Part shown: positions 37,570 through 44,921 of the stretch, in pieces
Layout of the letters: each line of letters opens with the position of its first letter
Position numbering within the stretch: position 1 is the stretch's first letter
Assembly: GCA_036787895.1 (NCBI GenBank)
Contig: DAIQOK010000019.1
Location: 1-64,000, forward strand
From: UBA7662 sp036787895
GTDB lineage: Bacteria; Bacteroidota; Bacteroidia; UBA7662
DNA: 64,000 nucleotides
Reading direction: 5' to 3'
Notes under the pieces: generated by a model
Seen by the model: only the letters and a program-made list of their open reading frames with translations
What the model was told of the DNA's origin: nothing
Database searches by the model: none
Made by a program: the position numbers and the translations under genes

Positions 37570-39044
37570 TAGGTTCTGAGAAAAGCTTTCGACGCGAGTA
37601 TATCGTCGTGCAACAGGCGGTCTTCGTTTAAAAAGGCTACTTTCTCCCGGTATGCCAGCATGAGCTTGCTCAGAGCTGTCGATGTTTTCCAATCGCCTCT
37701 AAGTTCAAACGCCTGAGCAGCATTCATCAACTCGATGGCCAGTATGGTTTCTACATTATCGAGTATGCGGTAAAGTTTGGTGGCAGCATTGGCGCCCATG
37801 CTCACATGATCCTCCTGACCGTTGGAGGAGGTTATCGAATCGATTGAGGCAGGTACTGCCAGCTGTTTGTTCTGACTTACAATAGAAGCAGCTGTGTACT
37901 GCGGTATCATCATACCACTGTTCAAGCCGGAATGGGCGATCAAAAAGGCCGGCAAACCACGACTGCCCGAAATCAATTGATATGTCCGTCTTTCGCTGAT
38001 TGAACCAATTTCAGCCAAGGCCACAGCCAGAAAATCTAGCGCATACGCCAGTGGTTGTCCGTGAAAATTCCCACCCGAAATAATCAGATCGTCTTCCGGG
38101 AACAAATTGGGATTATCGCTCACCGCATTCATCTCAGTTTCGAAAACCGAAGCGGCATGCAGCCAGGTATCGTAACTCGCGCCATGCACCTGTGGTATAC
38201 AGCGGAAAGAATAAGGATCCTGCACAACTGTCTTTTCCCGTGCGGCTGTAGGACTCCCCTTCAGCCACTCCCGTATGCTGGCTGCTACCTGCTGCTGCCC
38301 CAAATGCGGCCGTACTTCATGCACTAGCGGATGAAAAGGCTCTGTACGACAATCAAAAGCCTCCATTGACAAGGCGGCAATCATATTCGCTTGCTGCAAG
38401 AGTCGTTCACCCTGAATTATGGCATAAGCCCCATAAGCCGTCATAAATTGGGTGCCATTCAATAAAGCCAAACCTTCTTTGGCCTGGAGTACGATGTCAG
38501 GCCAGCCAAAAGTAGCATTTAAACTGCTGCTATGTGTGACATTTCCGTTCACCAGTACCTCGCCGAGACCAAGCAGCGGCAGACTGAGATGAGCCAGTGG
38601 CGCCAAATCGCCGGAGGCACCCAACGAACCCTGTTCGTAAACCACCGGAAGTACATCGTGATTGTACAAGTCAATCAAACGCTGCACCGTAGCTAATTGC
38701 ACACCGGAATGGCCATAAGCCAACGACTGCACTTTTAAAACCAACATCAGCCTCACAATCTCCTCGGGCACCCGGGCACCGGTGCCGCAGGCATGCGACA
38801 TCACCAGATTACGCTGCAAGGTTGATAAATCGTTTTTGGAGATGGCGATATCGCACAAAGAACCAAAACCGGTATTTATACCATAAAACAGCCGGTCGCT
38901 TTCCTGTAATTTCTGGTCGAGATAGGTTTTACAGTTTTGAATACGCTCTTTCGCTTGATTACTCAATGCCAAGTGATTACCGGCAAACATCAGCTCGCCT
39001 AAGGTTGAAAAATCAAGCGGATCGCCAATGTATATGGTTTTCAT
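37566..39044 (-). CDS. hutH: Histidine ammonia-lyase
   Basis: This enzyme deaminates histidine to urocanate and ammonia. The 492-residue protein carries the Ala-Ser-Gly triad that cyclises to the MIO cofactor (Ala143-Ser144-Gly145, in GSLGASGDLAPLAHL). Other motifs are FYGINTGFGSL with the catalytic-loop Tyr, MSHACGTG, SFRCIPQVHGA and SNGQEDHVSMGA, the last typical of histidine rather than tyrosine or phenylalanine lyases. No other hut gene (hutU, hutI, hutG) is nearby. The start ATG overlaps the hisS stop by 4 bp, so the two histidine-using genes are translationally coupled. Confidence 0.9.
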   Translation of the reverse strand: MKTIYIGDPLDFSTLGELMFAGNHLALSNQAKERIQNCKTYLDQKLQESDRLFYGINTGFGSLCDIAISKNDLSTLQRNLVMSHACGTGARVPEEIVRLMLVLKVQSLAYGHSGVQLATVQRLIDLYNHDVLPVVYEQGSLGASGDLAPLAHLSLPLLGLGEVLVNGNVTHSSSLNATFGWPDIVLQAKEGLALLNGTQFMTAYGAYAIIQGERLLQQANMIAALSMEAFDCRTEPFHPLVHEVRPHLGQQQVAASIREWLKGSPTAAREKTVVQDPYSFRCIPQVHGASYDTWLHAASVFETEMNAVSDNPNLFPEDDLIISGGNFHGQPLAYALDFLAVALAEIGSISERRTYQLISGSRGLPAFLIAHSGLNSGMMIPQYTAASIVSQNKQLAVPASIDSITSSNGQEDHVSMGANAATKLYRILDNVETILAIELMNAAQAFELRGDWKTSTALSKLMLAYREKVAFLNEDRLLHDDILASKAFLRTY

Positions 39045-40420
39045 AATGCGTTTTTAAGATGCTGAGCTAATAATTTGGTAGAAATGGCTTCTTGTTGCCC
39101 AGAGCGAATGTCTTTGAGCATGACGTTCTGTTGGGCTGCCTCTTGATCGCCTAACAAGGCGATATAAGGAATGTTTTTCGCTTCGGCATAGGTAAACGCT
39201 TTTTTCATCTTTCCTGCATCGAGATACAATTCAGCAGCCATACCAGCTCCCCGCAACTGACGCAGTATGCTGGTGGCATACTCGAATTGTGCATCATCAA
39301 AAAGGTATAACAAAACATCGCTTGAACGTTGTACACTTTCCGGAAAAAGCTGAAGTTGCTCCATGACGTCCAGAATTCGTTCTGCACCGAATGAAATACC
39401 TACGCCGGTAAGCCCATCTACCCCAAATATGCCGGTGAGATTGTCGTAACGACCTCCTCCGCCAATGCTGCCCATAGCAGTTTCATGGGTAATCACTTCC
39501 ATGATGGTGCCGGTATAATAATCGAGACCGCGTGCTAATGTTGGGTCGAATTTAAAGAACTGGCCTAATTCGAAACCCTCGAGTAAGGTGAAGAGGTGCT
39601 TGAGTTCCTCCAACCCCAAAACAAGCTCATTATCGCTGCTAAGTGATGATAATGCCTGCCACTGTGCATCGGCGGTTGGCAAAGTTAATACATCATAAAA
39701 AGCCTGAATTTTTGGCAAAAAGGCACCTTTCGCTTCTAATTCAAGCGTCAGTGCTTCCTGACCAATTTTGTCGAGTTTGTCGAGTATGATGATAAACTCA
39801 TTGACTTGATCCCCCATACCTAAGGCATGAGCAATACCGGCGAAAAGTTTGCGGTTATTAATACGAACCGTAAAATCCTTAAACCCCAACTTTTTGAATA
39901 CCGTCACATAAATGGCAATCAACTCCGCTTCGTTAAACAACGAAGCCGAGCCAATAACATCGGCATCACACTGATAAAATTCGCGATAACGCCCCTTCTG
40001 AGGCCGATCGGCGCGCCAAACGGGCTGTATTTGATAACGTTTGAAAGGAAAAGCCAACGCATGCCGGTTCATCGATACATAACGTGCCAATGGCACAGTT
40101 AGGTCATAGCGTAAGGCTTTCTCCGCAACGAGTGCGGTAAAAGATCGCGATTGATTGGTCTTGGCTGCATTAAACGCTTCCTCTCCCACCTCTTTCAGGT
40201 AATCGCCCGAATTCAGTATTTTAAAAATGAGCCTGTCGCCTTCCTCACCGTATTTACCGGTAAGTGTGCTGAGGTTCTCCATGGCAGGCGTTTCCAACGG
40301 CTGATAACCATATTGCCGGAATACACCTTCGATAATGTTGAAGATGTATTTTCGTTTGGCCATCAGTTCCGGACCGAAATCGCGTGTGCCTCTGGCGAGA
40401 CTGGGTTTTATTATTTGCAT
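39041..40420 (-). CDS. hisS: Histidine--tRNA ligase
   Basis: HisRS, a class II aminoacyl-tRNA synthetase of 459 residues. It has KPSLARGTRDFGP at the N-terminus and motif 2 (FPFKRYQIQPVWRADRPQKGRYREFYQCD). The histidine-specific loop is LARGLDYYTGTIMEV, and motif 3 is GGGGRYDNLTGIFG...GVGISFGAERI. The anticodon-binding domain is C-terminal. A -7 box TAACTTTG lies 19 nt upstream and overlaps the 3' end of dnaA, so hisS probably has its own promoter. It overlaps hutH at the stop. Confidence 0.95.
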   Translation of the reverse strand: MQIIKPSLARGTRDFGPELMAKRKYIFNIIEGVFRQYGYQPLETPAMENLSTLTGKYGEEGDRLIFKILNSGDYLKEVGEEAFNAAKTNQSRSFTALVAEKALRYDLTVPLARYVSMNRHALAFPFKRYQIQPVWRADRPQKGRYREFYQCDADVIGSASLFNEAELIAIYVTVFKKLGFKDFTVRINNRKLFAGIAHALGMGDQVNEFIIILDKLDKIGQEALTLELEAKGAFLPKIQAFYDVLTLPTADAQWQALSSLSSDNELVLGLEELKHLFTLLEGFELGQFFKFDPTLARGLDYYTGTIMEVITHETAMGSIGGGGRYDNLTGIFGVDGLTGVGISFGAERILDVMEQLQLFPESVQRSSDVLLYLFDDAQFEYATSILRQLRGAGMAAELYLDAGKMKKAFTYAEAKNIPYIALLGDQEAAQQNVMLKDIRSGQQEAISTKLLAQHLKNAL

Positions 40421-40439
40421 CCGGTGGATAATTACCGGG

Positions 40440-40447
40440 CAAAGTTA
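40440..40447 (-). promoter_or_regulatory. -7 promoter box of hisS-hutH
   Basis: TAACTTTG on the minus strand matches TAnnTTTG. It sits 19 nt ahead of the hisS ATG and overlaps the last codon of dnaA. Between it and the start is a DnaA-box-like sequence, TTATCCACC (40423-40431), one mismatch from TTATCCACA. Confidence 0.55.
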
Positions 40448-41887
40448 CACGGTACTGATTTTAATTTTCTTCTGAATATCTTCCACAAAACCCTTGAACT
40501 TGCGGTCGGTCTCCATCAGGTCTTCTACGGTCTGACAAGAGTGAATCACTGTGCTGTGGTCACGTCCACCGAAGTATTCACCTATGGTTTTTAGGCTGTT
40601 TTTGGTCAACTTTTTGGCAAAATACATCGATATCTGACGCGCCTGTACAATTTCGCGCTTACGGGTTTTGGCTTTTAGCAAATCAACTGGTAAGTCGAAA
40701 TATTCGCAAACCAGCCCTTGTATGCTTTCGATTGAAATCTCGAGCGACACATTACGCACAAAATTGCGCATGACCACCTTGGCGAGTTCGATATCAGGCT
40801 GCTTATTATTCAGCGTGGTGTAGGCAAGCAATGAGGTGATTGCACCTTCGAGCTCACGTATGTTGGTGGTGATATTGTGGGCAATGAACTCAACCACTTC
40901 CCGTGGCAATTCGATACCGTCGGCATACATCTTCATTTCGAGTATAGCAACGCGGGTTTCGAAATCGGGTACTTGCAAGTCGGTACTCAAACCCCATTTA
41001 AAACGCGACAACAACCGCTCCTCCATGCCTTTGAGGTCCTTGGGCGCCCGGTCGCTGGTTAAAATGAGCTGTTTGCCGGTCTGGTGCAGGTGGTTGAAGA
41101 TGTGAAAGAAAACGTCCTGGGTTTTTTCTTTATTGGCGAAATTGTGGACATCATCGATGATAAGCACATCGATTAGCTGGTAGAAGTTCACAAAATCGTT
41201 GGCAGAGTTGTTCCGCAGCGAATCGATGAACTGCTGGGTAAACTTCTCTGCAGTTACGTAGAGTACGGTTTTGTTCGGGAAGTTCAACTTCACCTGGTTG
41301 CCTATGGCTTGCACAAGATGCGATTTACCCAAACCCACATTGCCATAAATCATCAACGGATTGAAGGAAGTACCACCAGGTTTAGCGGCTACGGCCATGC
41401 CTGCCGAACGAGCCAAACGATTGGAGTCGCCTTCAACAAAATTATCGAAACTGTAGCGCTGGTTGAGCTGAGAATCAATATTGATTTTTTTCAGCCCGGG
41501 AATGATAAAGGGGTTTTTGATGGATGAGCCAATATTCATGGGCACAGTCAAATCCGGATTTTTGGCTTTCATGCCATTACCAGGCATATTGATCGTATAC
41601 GGCGCTTTGTCGGCCGTAGCGTGCTCCATGACTATACTGTATTCCAAACGTCCCTCAGCCCCGAGCTCACGACGAATGGTCTTATGCAGCAGATTCACAT
41701 AATGCTCTTCCAGCCATTCGTAGAAAAACTGACTGGGCACCTGTATCGTTAAAACATTATCCTTCAAGCGGACCGGTTTGATTGGCTCAAACCATGTCTT
41801 AAAACTCTGTGGATTTACGTTGTCGCGTATGATCGACAAGCAATTGCTCCACACCATTTCCATCGTTCTCTCCATAGGCTCGTTCAT
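40445..41887 (-). CDS. dnaA: Chromosomal replication initiator protein DnaA
   Basis: DnaA binds oriC and melts it to start replication. With the ATG at 41887 the protein has 480 residues (a TTG 9 bp upstream is less likely). The N-terminal helicase-loading domain is followed by a linker. The AAA+ domain has Walker A GNVGLGKSHL, Walker B VLIIDDVHNF and sensor motif LILTSDRAPKDL. The C-terminal domain IV carries the DnaA-box-reading motif GRDHSTVIHSC. The region upstream is AT-rich and holds a palindrome and weak DnaA-like boxes. Confidence 0.96.
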   Translation of the reverse strand: MNEPMERTMEMVWSNCLSIIRDNVNPQSFKTWFEPIKPVRLKDNVLTIQVPSQFFYEWLEEHYVNLLHKTIRRELGAEGRLEYSIVMEHATADKAPYTINMPGNGMKAKNPDLTVPMNIGSSIKNPFIIPGLKKINIDSQLNQRYSFDNFVEGDSNRLARSAGMAVAAKPGGTSFNPLMIYGNVGLGKSHLVQAIGNQVKLNFPNKTVLYVTAEKFTQQFIDSLRNNSANDFVNFYQLIDVLIIDDVHNFANKEKTQDVFFHIFNHLHQTGKQLILTSDRAPKDLKGMEERLLSRFKWGLSTDLQVPDFETRVAILEMKMYADGIELPREVVEFIAHNITTNIRELEGAITSLLAYTTLNNKQPDIELAKVVMRNFVRNVSLEISIESIQGLVCEYFDLPVDLLKAKTRKREIVQARQISMYFAKKLTKNSLKTIGEYFGGRDHSTVIHSCQTVEDLMETDRKFKGFVEDIQKKIKISTV

Positions 41888-42209
41888 AGTTTTCAAATTG
41901 CTCGGGAGGTCGAATATGAAACAAAAATTCTTCTCTAAAAAACGTCGTCGGCTCTTGACTTTTTCAGAAGTTTCTCAATCGGCTGAATAGCACCCAATTT
42001 ACCAACATCTAGCTGCAAAACTTTTTCTAAAAAGTTTTTAGATGAATTGCTTGACTTTTATTTTTAAATTATAACGTATTGACTATCAATTAATTGCAAT
42101 ACACTTAACTATTTAATGATGATTTGTTCACATAGTTATCCCAATTCTTTCTTATGTAAAGTGCTTTGAATCAACGGCCTTCCATTTGTGCCTTTAGGGA
42201 ACTAACGAA
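41888..42209. other. dnaA upstream region: AT-rich stretch, palindrome, DnaA-box-like sites
   Basis: No gene is seen in these 322 bp. The part 42040-42122 is very AT-rich. At 42017-42038 AAAACTTTTT-CT-AAAAAGTTTT is a perfect 10-bp inverted repeat. Two weak DnaA-box-like 9-mers follow 12 bp apart: TTGTTCACA (42124-42132) and TTATCCCAA (42136-42144), each two mismatches from TTATCCACA. This could be an origin or only the autoregulated dnaA promoter; the boxes alone do not decide it. Confidence 0.4.
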
Positions 42210-43142
42210 CTATCGAACAAAAGTGCTTCGATCACGAAAACTTCTTCTCCGTTTTGACGATTTTTCAAATCTAAAATCTATGCGTCCCAATCGAATGCCG
42301 GAGTGCCCGACCTGGGCAATCAACGTCTCTTTCCCGACCGGATTTTGGACTCCAACCGGTTGGTCGAGGAAGCTGTGGGTATGCCCGCCCACGATAAGAT
42401 CAATGCCTGCGACTTGGGCCGCTAACTGCCGGTCAGAGATGCGATCGCCGCTGTATTGATACCCAAGATGAGAGAGGCATAAAACGAAGTCGGCCCCTTT
42501 TTCAAGGAGTTGTGCGACTTGTTCTTGGGCTATTTTTACCGGGTCGAGATAACGGGTATGGCCGAAGAGTTTGGCAGGGATTAAACCGGCTGGATCTATG
42601 CCCAAGCCAAATACCCCGATTTGCAGCGGTCCTTTTTTGAGCATGACATTCGCAGCCACCTTTTTGGCTAAAACGGTATCGCTGAAGTCGTAATTAGCGA
42701 CTACAAAAGGGAAATCCACGTGTTTCAGCTGTTTTTCGAAGTTTTCTACCCCTTCGTCAAAATCATGATTACCCATAGTAGCCACTTCATAGCCCATCTC
42801 CTGCATGGCTTTCATCTCTGGTTCACCTTTGAAAAAATTGAAATAAGGCGTGCCTTGAAAAATGTCTCCTGCGTCAACCAACAATACATTTTGTTGTTCA
42901 GCGCGGATGGCGTCAATCAACACTTTTCGTCTGGCTACGCCACCCATACCGGCATAGCGGTCGTTTTTGGCTACCGGATACGGATCCAGCCGGCTGTGAG
43001 TATCGTTGGTATGTAAAATGGTAAGTTCAACCACCTCATTGGCCGGCAATGCCCACAAACCGGAGGGCATCAAACTCATACCGGCCAACGCCAGTCCGCT
43101 TTGTTTTAGAAAGTCGCGGCGGCTTTTATCGAATTCTTTCAT
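42210..43142 (-). CDS. 5'-nucleotidase-type metallophosphoesterase (N-terminal catalytic half)
   Basis: A 310-residue calcineurin-like phosphoesterase. The metal-binding motifs of the UshA/5'-nucleotidase family are all present: HTNDTHSRLDPY, DAGDIFQGTP, GNHDFDEG, SHLGYQYSGD and GGHTHS. The N-terminus has a twin-arginine signal (SRRDFLKQSGLALAGMSLM), so export by Tat is likely. The substrate-binding C-terminal domain of the family is missing and is encoded by the gene just upstream, which overlaps by 17 bp. The two proteins probably work together as a split nucleotidase or phosphatase in the periplasm. Confidence 0.9.
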   Translation of the reverse strand: MKEFDKSRRDFLKQSGLALAGMSLMPSGLWALPANEVVELTILHTNDTHSRLDPYPVAKNDRYAGMGGVARRKVLIDAIRAEQQNVLLVDAGDIFQGTPYFNFFKGEPEMKAMQEMGYEVATMGNHDFDEGVENFEKQLKHVDFPFVVANYDFSDTVLAKKVAANVMLKKGPLQIGVFGLGIDPAGLIPAKLFGHTRYLDPVKIAQEQVAQLLEKGADFVLCLSHLGYQYSGDRISDRQLAAQVAGIDLIVGGHTHSFLDQPVGVQNPVGKETLIAQVGHSGIRLGRIDFRFEKSSKRRRSFRDRSTFVR

Positions 43143-43866
43143 CTAAAACCGGTTTGAGGGAGATGCCCTGTGCGTGCATTTGTTTGAAGACGGTCACATA
43201 TAAATCGCGCACCAATTCAGGCGTACGCATACGCATTTCCGCATTTTTCAGAAAATCGCAACCATCTCCCCCATCTGCGAGATAATCGATAGTCGCGAGT
43301 TTATAACGTTTGTCGGGTTGAATAGCTTTGCCGCCTATAGTAACATCCACGGCCTTTTTATCTTCCCGCGTAAATCGGGCACCACTGATGGGTGTGCCTC
43401 CTTTGGCTGCCCAGTGGTCGAGCAGTTGTTGCATCAAACGGCCATCCATTTCAAGTATCACCACATAATTCATAAAAGGCATAATCTCCATGACGGCACC
43501 CATGGTGACCTCGCCTTTGGGCAAAGAGGCGCGTATACCCCCATAATTGAGTAAAGCCACATCTACTGCTTCGTATTTACGGCTCACCTCTATAAGCATA
43601 ATATCGGCCAGCATATTGCCCAGGGCCGATTCCGGCTGCGCTTTGGTCATGGTGACGTCGCTATAAATGAGCACAGCGTTTACTTGACTTTCAAGACTAT
43701 CTCGATAAGGTTTGAGGGTAGACAGAAGTTTTTCATCACCTTGTCGGTAGCTGCTGTCGATGGCATAAAATTGTTTTTCGCTGGCTACAGGCGCATAAGT
43801 AGTGCGACCGCAGGCCAGCATGCCGGCGATTAATAACAGCCATGACAGCTGCCTCAGGCCCCTCAC
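43126..43866 (-). CDS. 5'-nucleotidase C-terminal-domain lipoprotein (substrate-binding half)
   Basis: A 246-residue protein with lipobox (LLIAGMLAC, Cys19) and the 5_nucleotid_C domain. The motifs are SALGNMLADIML, LLNYGGIRASLPKGEVTMGAVMEIMPF and YKLATIDYLADGGDGCDFL, the last the conserved substrate-stacking loop region. It has no metallophosphoesterase domain; that is encoded by the next gene. The C-terminal half is thus encoded before the N-terminal half, reversing the order of the fused enzyme. It overlaps the upstream gene at an ATGA (43863-43866). Confidence 0.9.
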   Translation of the reverse strand: MRGLRQLSWLLLIAGMLACGRTTYAPVASEKQFYAIDSSYRQGDEKLLSTLKPYRDSLESQVNAVLIYSDVTMTKAQPESALGNMLADIMLIEVSRKYEAVDVALLNYGGIRASLPKGEVTMGAVMEIMPFMNYVVILEMDGRLMQQLLDHWAAKGGTPISGARFTREDKKAVDVTIGGKAIQPDKRYKLATIDYLADGGDGCDFLKNAEMRMRTPELVRDLYVTVFKQMHAQGISLKPVLDERIR

Positions 43867-44381
43867 AGCCGTTCGGTTTCGAGACGCAGCTGACTTAAGG
43901 CTAATGCAGTAGGATATACCGGCCGTTGACGTAGCAAATCAAGCAAAGCCCGGCTGTAATCCAGCGCGGTGGATTCGGCGGTTAAATTCGCAGCCGCCTG
44001 ATTTACCAATGCACTGATGTCCTCTTTGGCCGTACGTATACTCTCCCAGCTTTCAGCTTTGAGATAAATCTGCTGCGCCATATTGTGTTCGTATTCGGCA
44101 CGTATGCTGGCCAGCATGGCCATATGCAGACTTTTCGCCCCCATACCCGGCTCGCTCAGGCGGTGTATCATGGCTTCCGGAGAGATGCGCTCGAGAAACA
44201 ACGCCAAACGTTCGGCAGCCTGTAAACGTACCGGCAGCAATTGTTTGAGCTGCTCTGCTTTCAGCGCTTGCTGTTGAAAATCGAGGGTTTTCCGGAATTG
44301 CCAGCGCAAAACACGTTCAACGGCAATTAAAACCACCACCGCAGGTAAAATGTATTTGAGTATTTCTAAAAAATCGAACAT
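43863..44381 (-). CDS. Membrane-anchored protein of unknown function
   Basis: With the ATG at 44381 the product has 172 residues. One N-terminal transmembrane helix (YILPAVVVLIAV) is followed by a long helical, coiled-coil-like region rich in Gln, Leu and Ala (DFQQQALKAEQLKQLLPVRLQAAERLALFLERI). I do not recognise a named function; similar short proteins are common in Bacteroidota. A -7 box lies 16 nt upstream and the stop overlaps the 5'-nucleotidase C-terminal gene by 4 bp, so the three genes 42210-44381 form one transcript. Confidence 0.8.
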   Translation of the reverse strand: MFDFLEILKYILPAVVVLIAVERVLRWQFRKTLDFQQQALKAEQLKQLLPVRLQAAERLALFLERISPEAMIHRLSEPGMGAKSLHMAMLASIRAEYEHNMAQQIYLKAESWESIRTAKEDISALVNQAAANLTAESTALDYSRALLDLLRQRPVYPTALALSQLRLETERL

Positions 44382-44397
44382 ATAAAAATCGCTTAGC

Positions 44398-44405
44398 CAA
44401 AAATA
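44398..44405 (-). promoter_or_regulatory. -7 promoter box of the split-nucleotidase operon
   Basis: TATTTTTG on the minus strand matches TAnnTTTG and lies 16 nt ahead of the ATG at 44381. Confidence 0.55.
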
Positions 44406-44482
44406 CAAGCTTTTGAACGCCTTTTACCCTTCAAACATTGCCATTAGGTTAACAGACCACCCTATTATTGAACCTTAGTGTG

Positions 44483-44490
44483 TAACTTTG
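44483..44490 (+). promoter_or_regulatory. -7 promoter box of the Fe-S carrier gene
   Basis: TAACTTTG matches TAnnTTTG exactly and precedes the ATG at 44505 by 14 nt. Confidence 0.6.
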
Positions 44491-44504
44491 AATTAATTAG
44501 ACCT

Positions 44505-44846
44505 ATGCAAACCACCGAATCCAAACTCATCGAACTCAGTCCAAGTGCACTGAATGAATTACGTCGATTGGTCGCCGAACAGGCCGACGCCGACAAATTG
44601 GTACGTATAGGCGTCAAAGGTGGCGGTTGTTCGGGCATGACTTACATACTCGATTTCCAGGAAGTACAGGCCAATGATATGATAATTGATTACGATGGCC
44701 TTCAAATCGCCGTCGCTCCTGCCCACGCCATCTATCTCGAAGGCGTAAAACTCGATTTTGGCACCGGCCTCAATAACCGCGGATTTATATTCGAAAATCC
44801 CAACGCCAGCGAAACTTGTGGGTGTGGGACTTCGTTTGCGGTCTAA
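44505..44846 (+). CDS. A-type iron-sulfur carrier (IscA/SufA/ErpA family)
   Basis: A 113-residue protein with the three conserved cysteines of the family: one in GGCSGMTY and two in the C-terminal CGCG (SETCGCGTSF). The core KGGGCSGMTYILDF and DFGTGLNNRGFIFENPNA are typical. It delivers Fe-S clusters to apoproteins. The ATG at 44505 is chosen over a GTG at 44478 because the -7 box lies between them. No suf or isc genes are adjacent. A bidirectional terminator separates it from the DEAD-box helicase gene. Confidence 0.93.
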   Translation: MQTTESKLIELSPSALNELRRLVAEQADADKLVRIGVKGGGCSGMTYILDFQEVQANDMIIDYDGLQIAVAPAHAIYLEGVKLDFGTGLNNRGFIFENPNASETCGCGTSFAV

Positions 44847-44869
44847 CACAATAACTTCTTCCTAAAATA

Positions 44870-44902
44870 AAAAGAGGCTACTCCACCGGAATAGCCTCTT
44901 TT
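44870..44902. terminator. Bidirectional rho-independent terminator
   Basis: AAAAGAGGCTA / TAGCCTCTTTT, an 11-bp perfect stem with an 11-base loop, between the convergent Fe-S carrier and DEAD-box helicase genes. Confidence 0.9.
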
Positions 44903-44921
44903 ACTTTTTATGGAAAATCGC

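Noticed and set aside
37566..39044. Annotation as tyrosine or phenylalanine ammonia-lyase
   Set aside because: The QEDHVSMG motif and overall form fit histidine ammonia-lyase better, and no aromatic pigment genes are near; a substrate test would still be decisive.
42017..42038. The palindrome upstream of dnaA as a terminator
   Set aside because: It is almost all A and T, with only one G-C pair in the stem, and it sits in the 5' region of dnaA rather than behind a gene.
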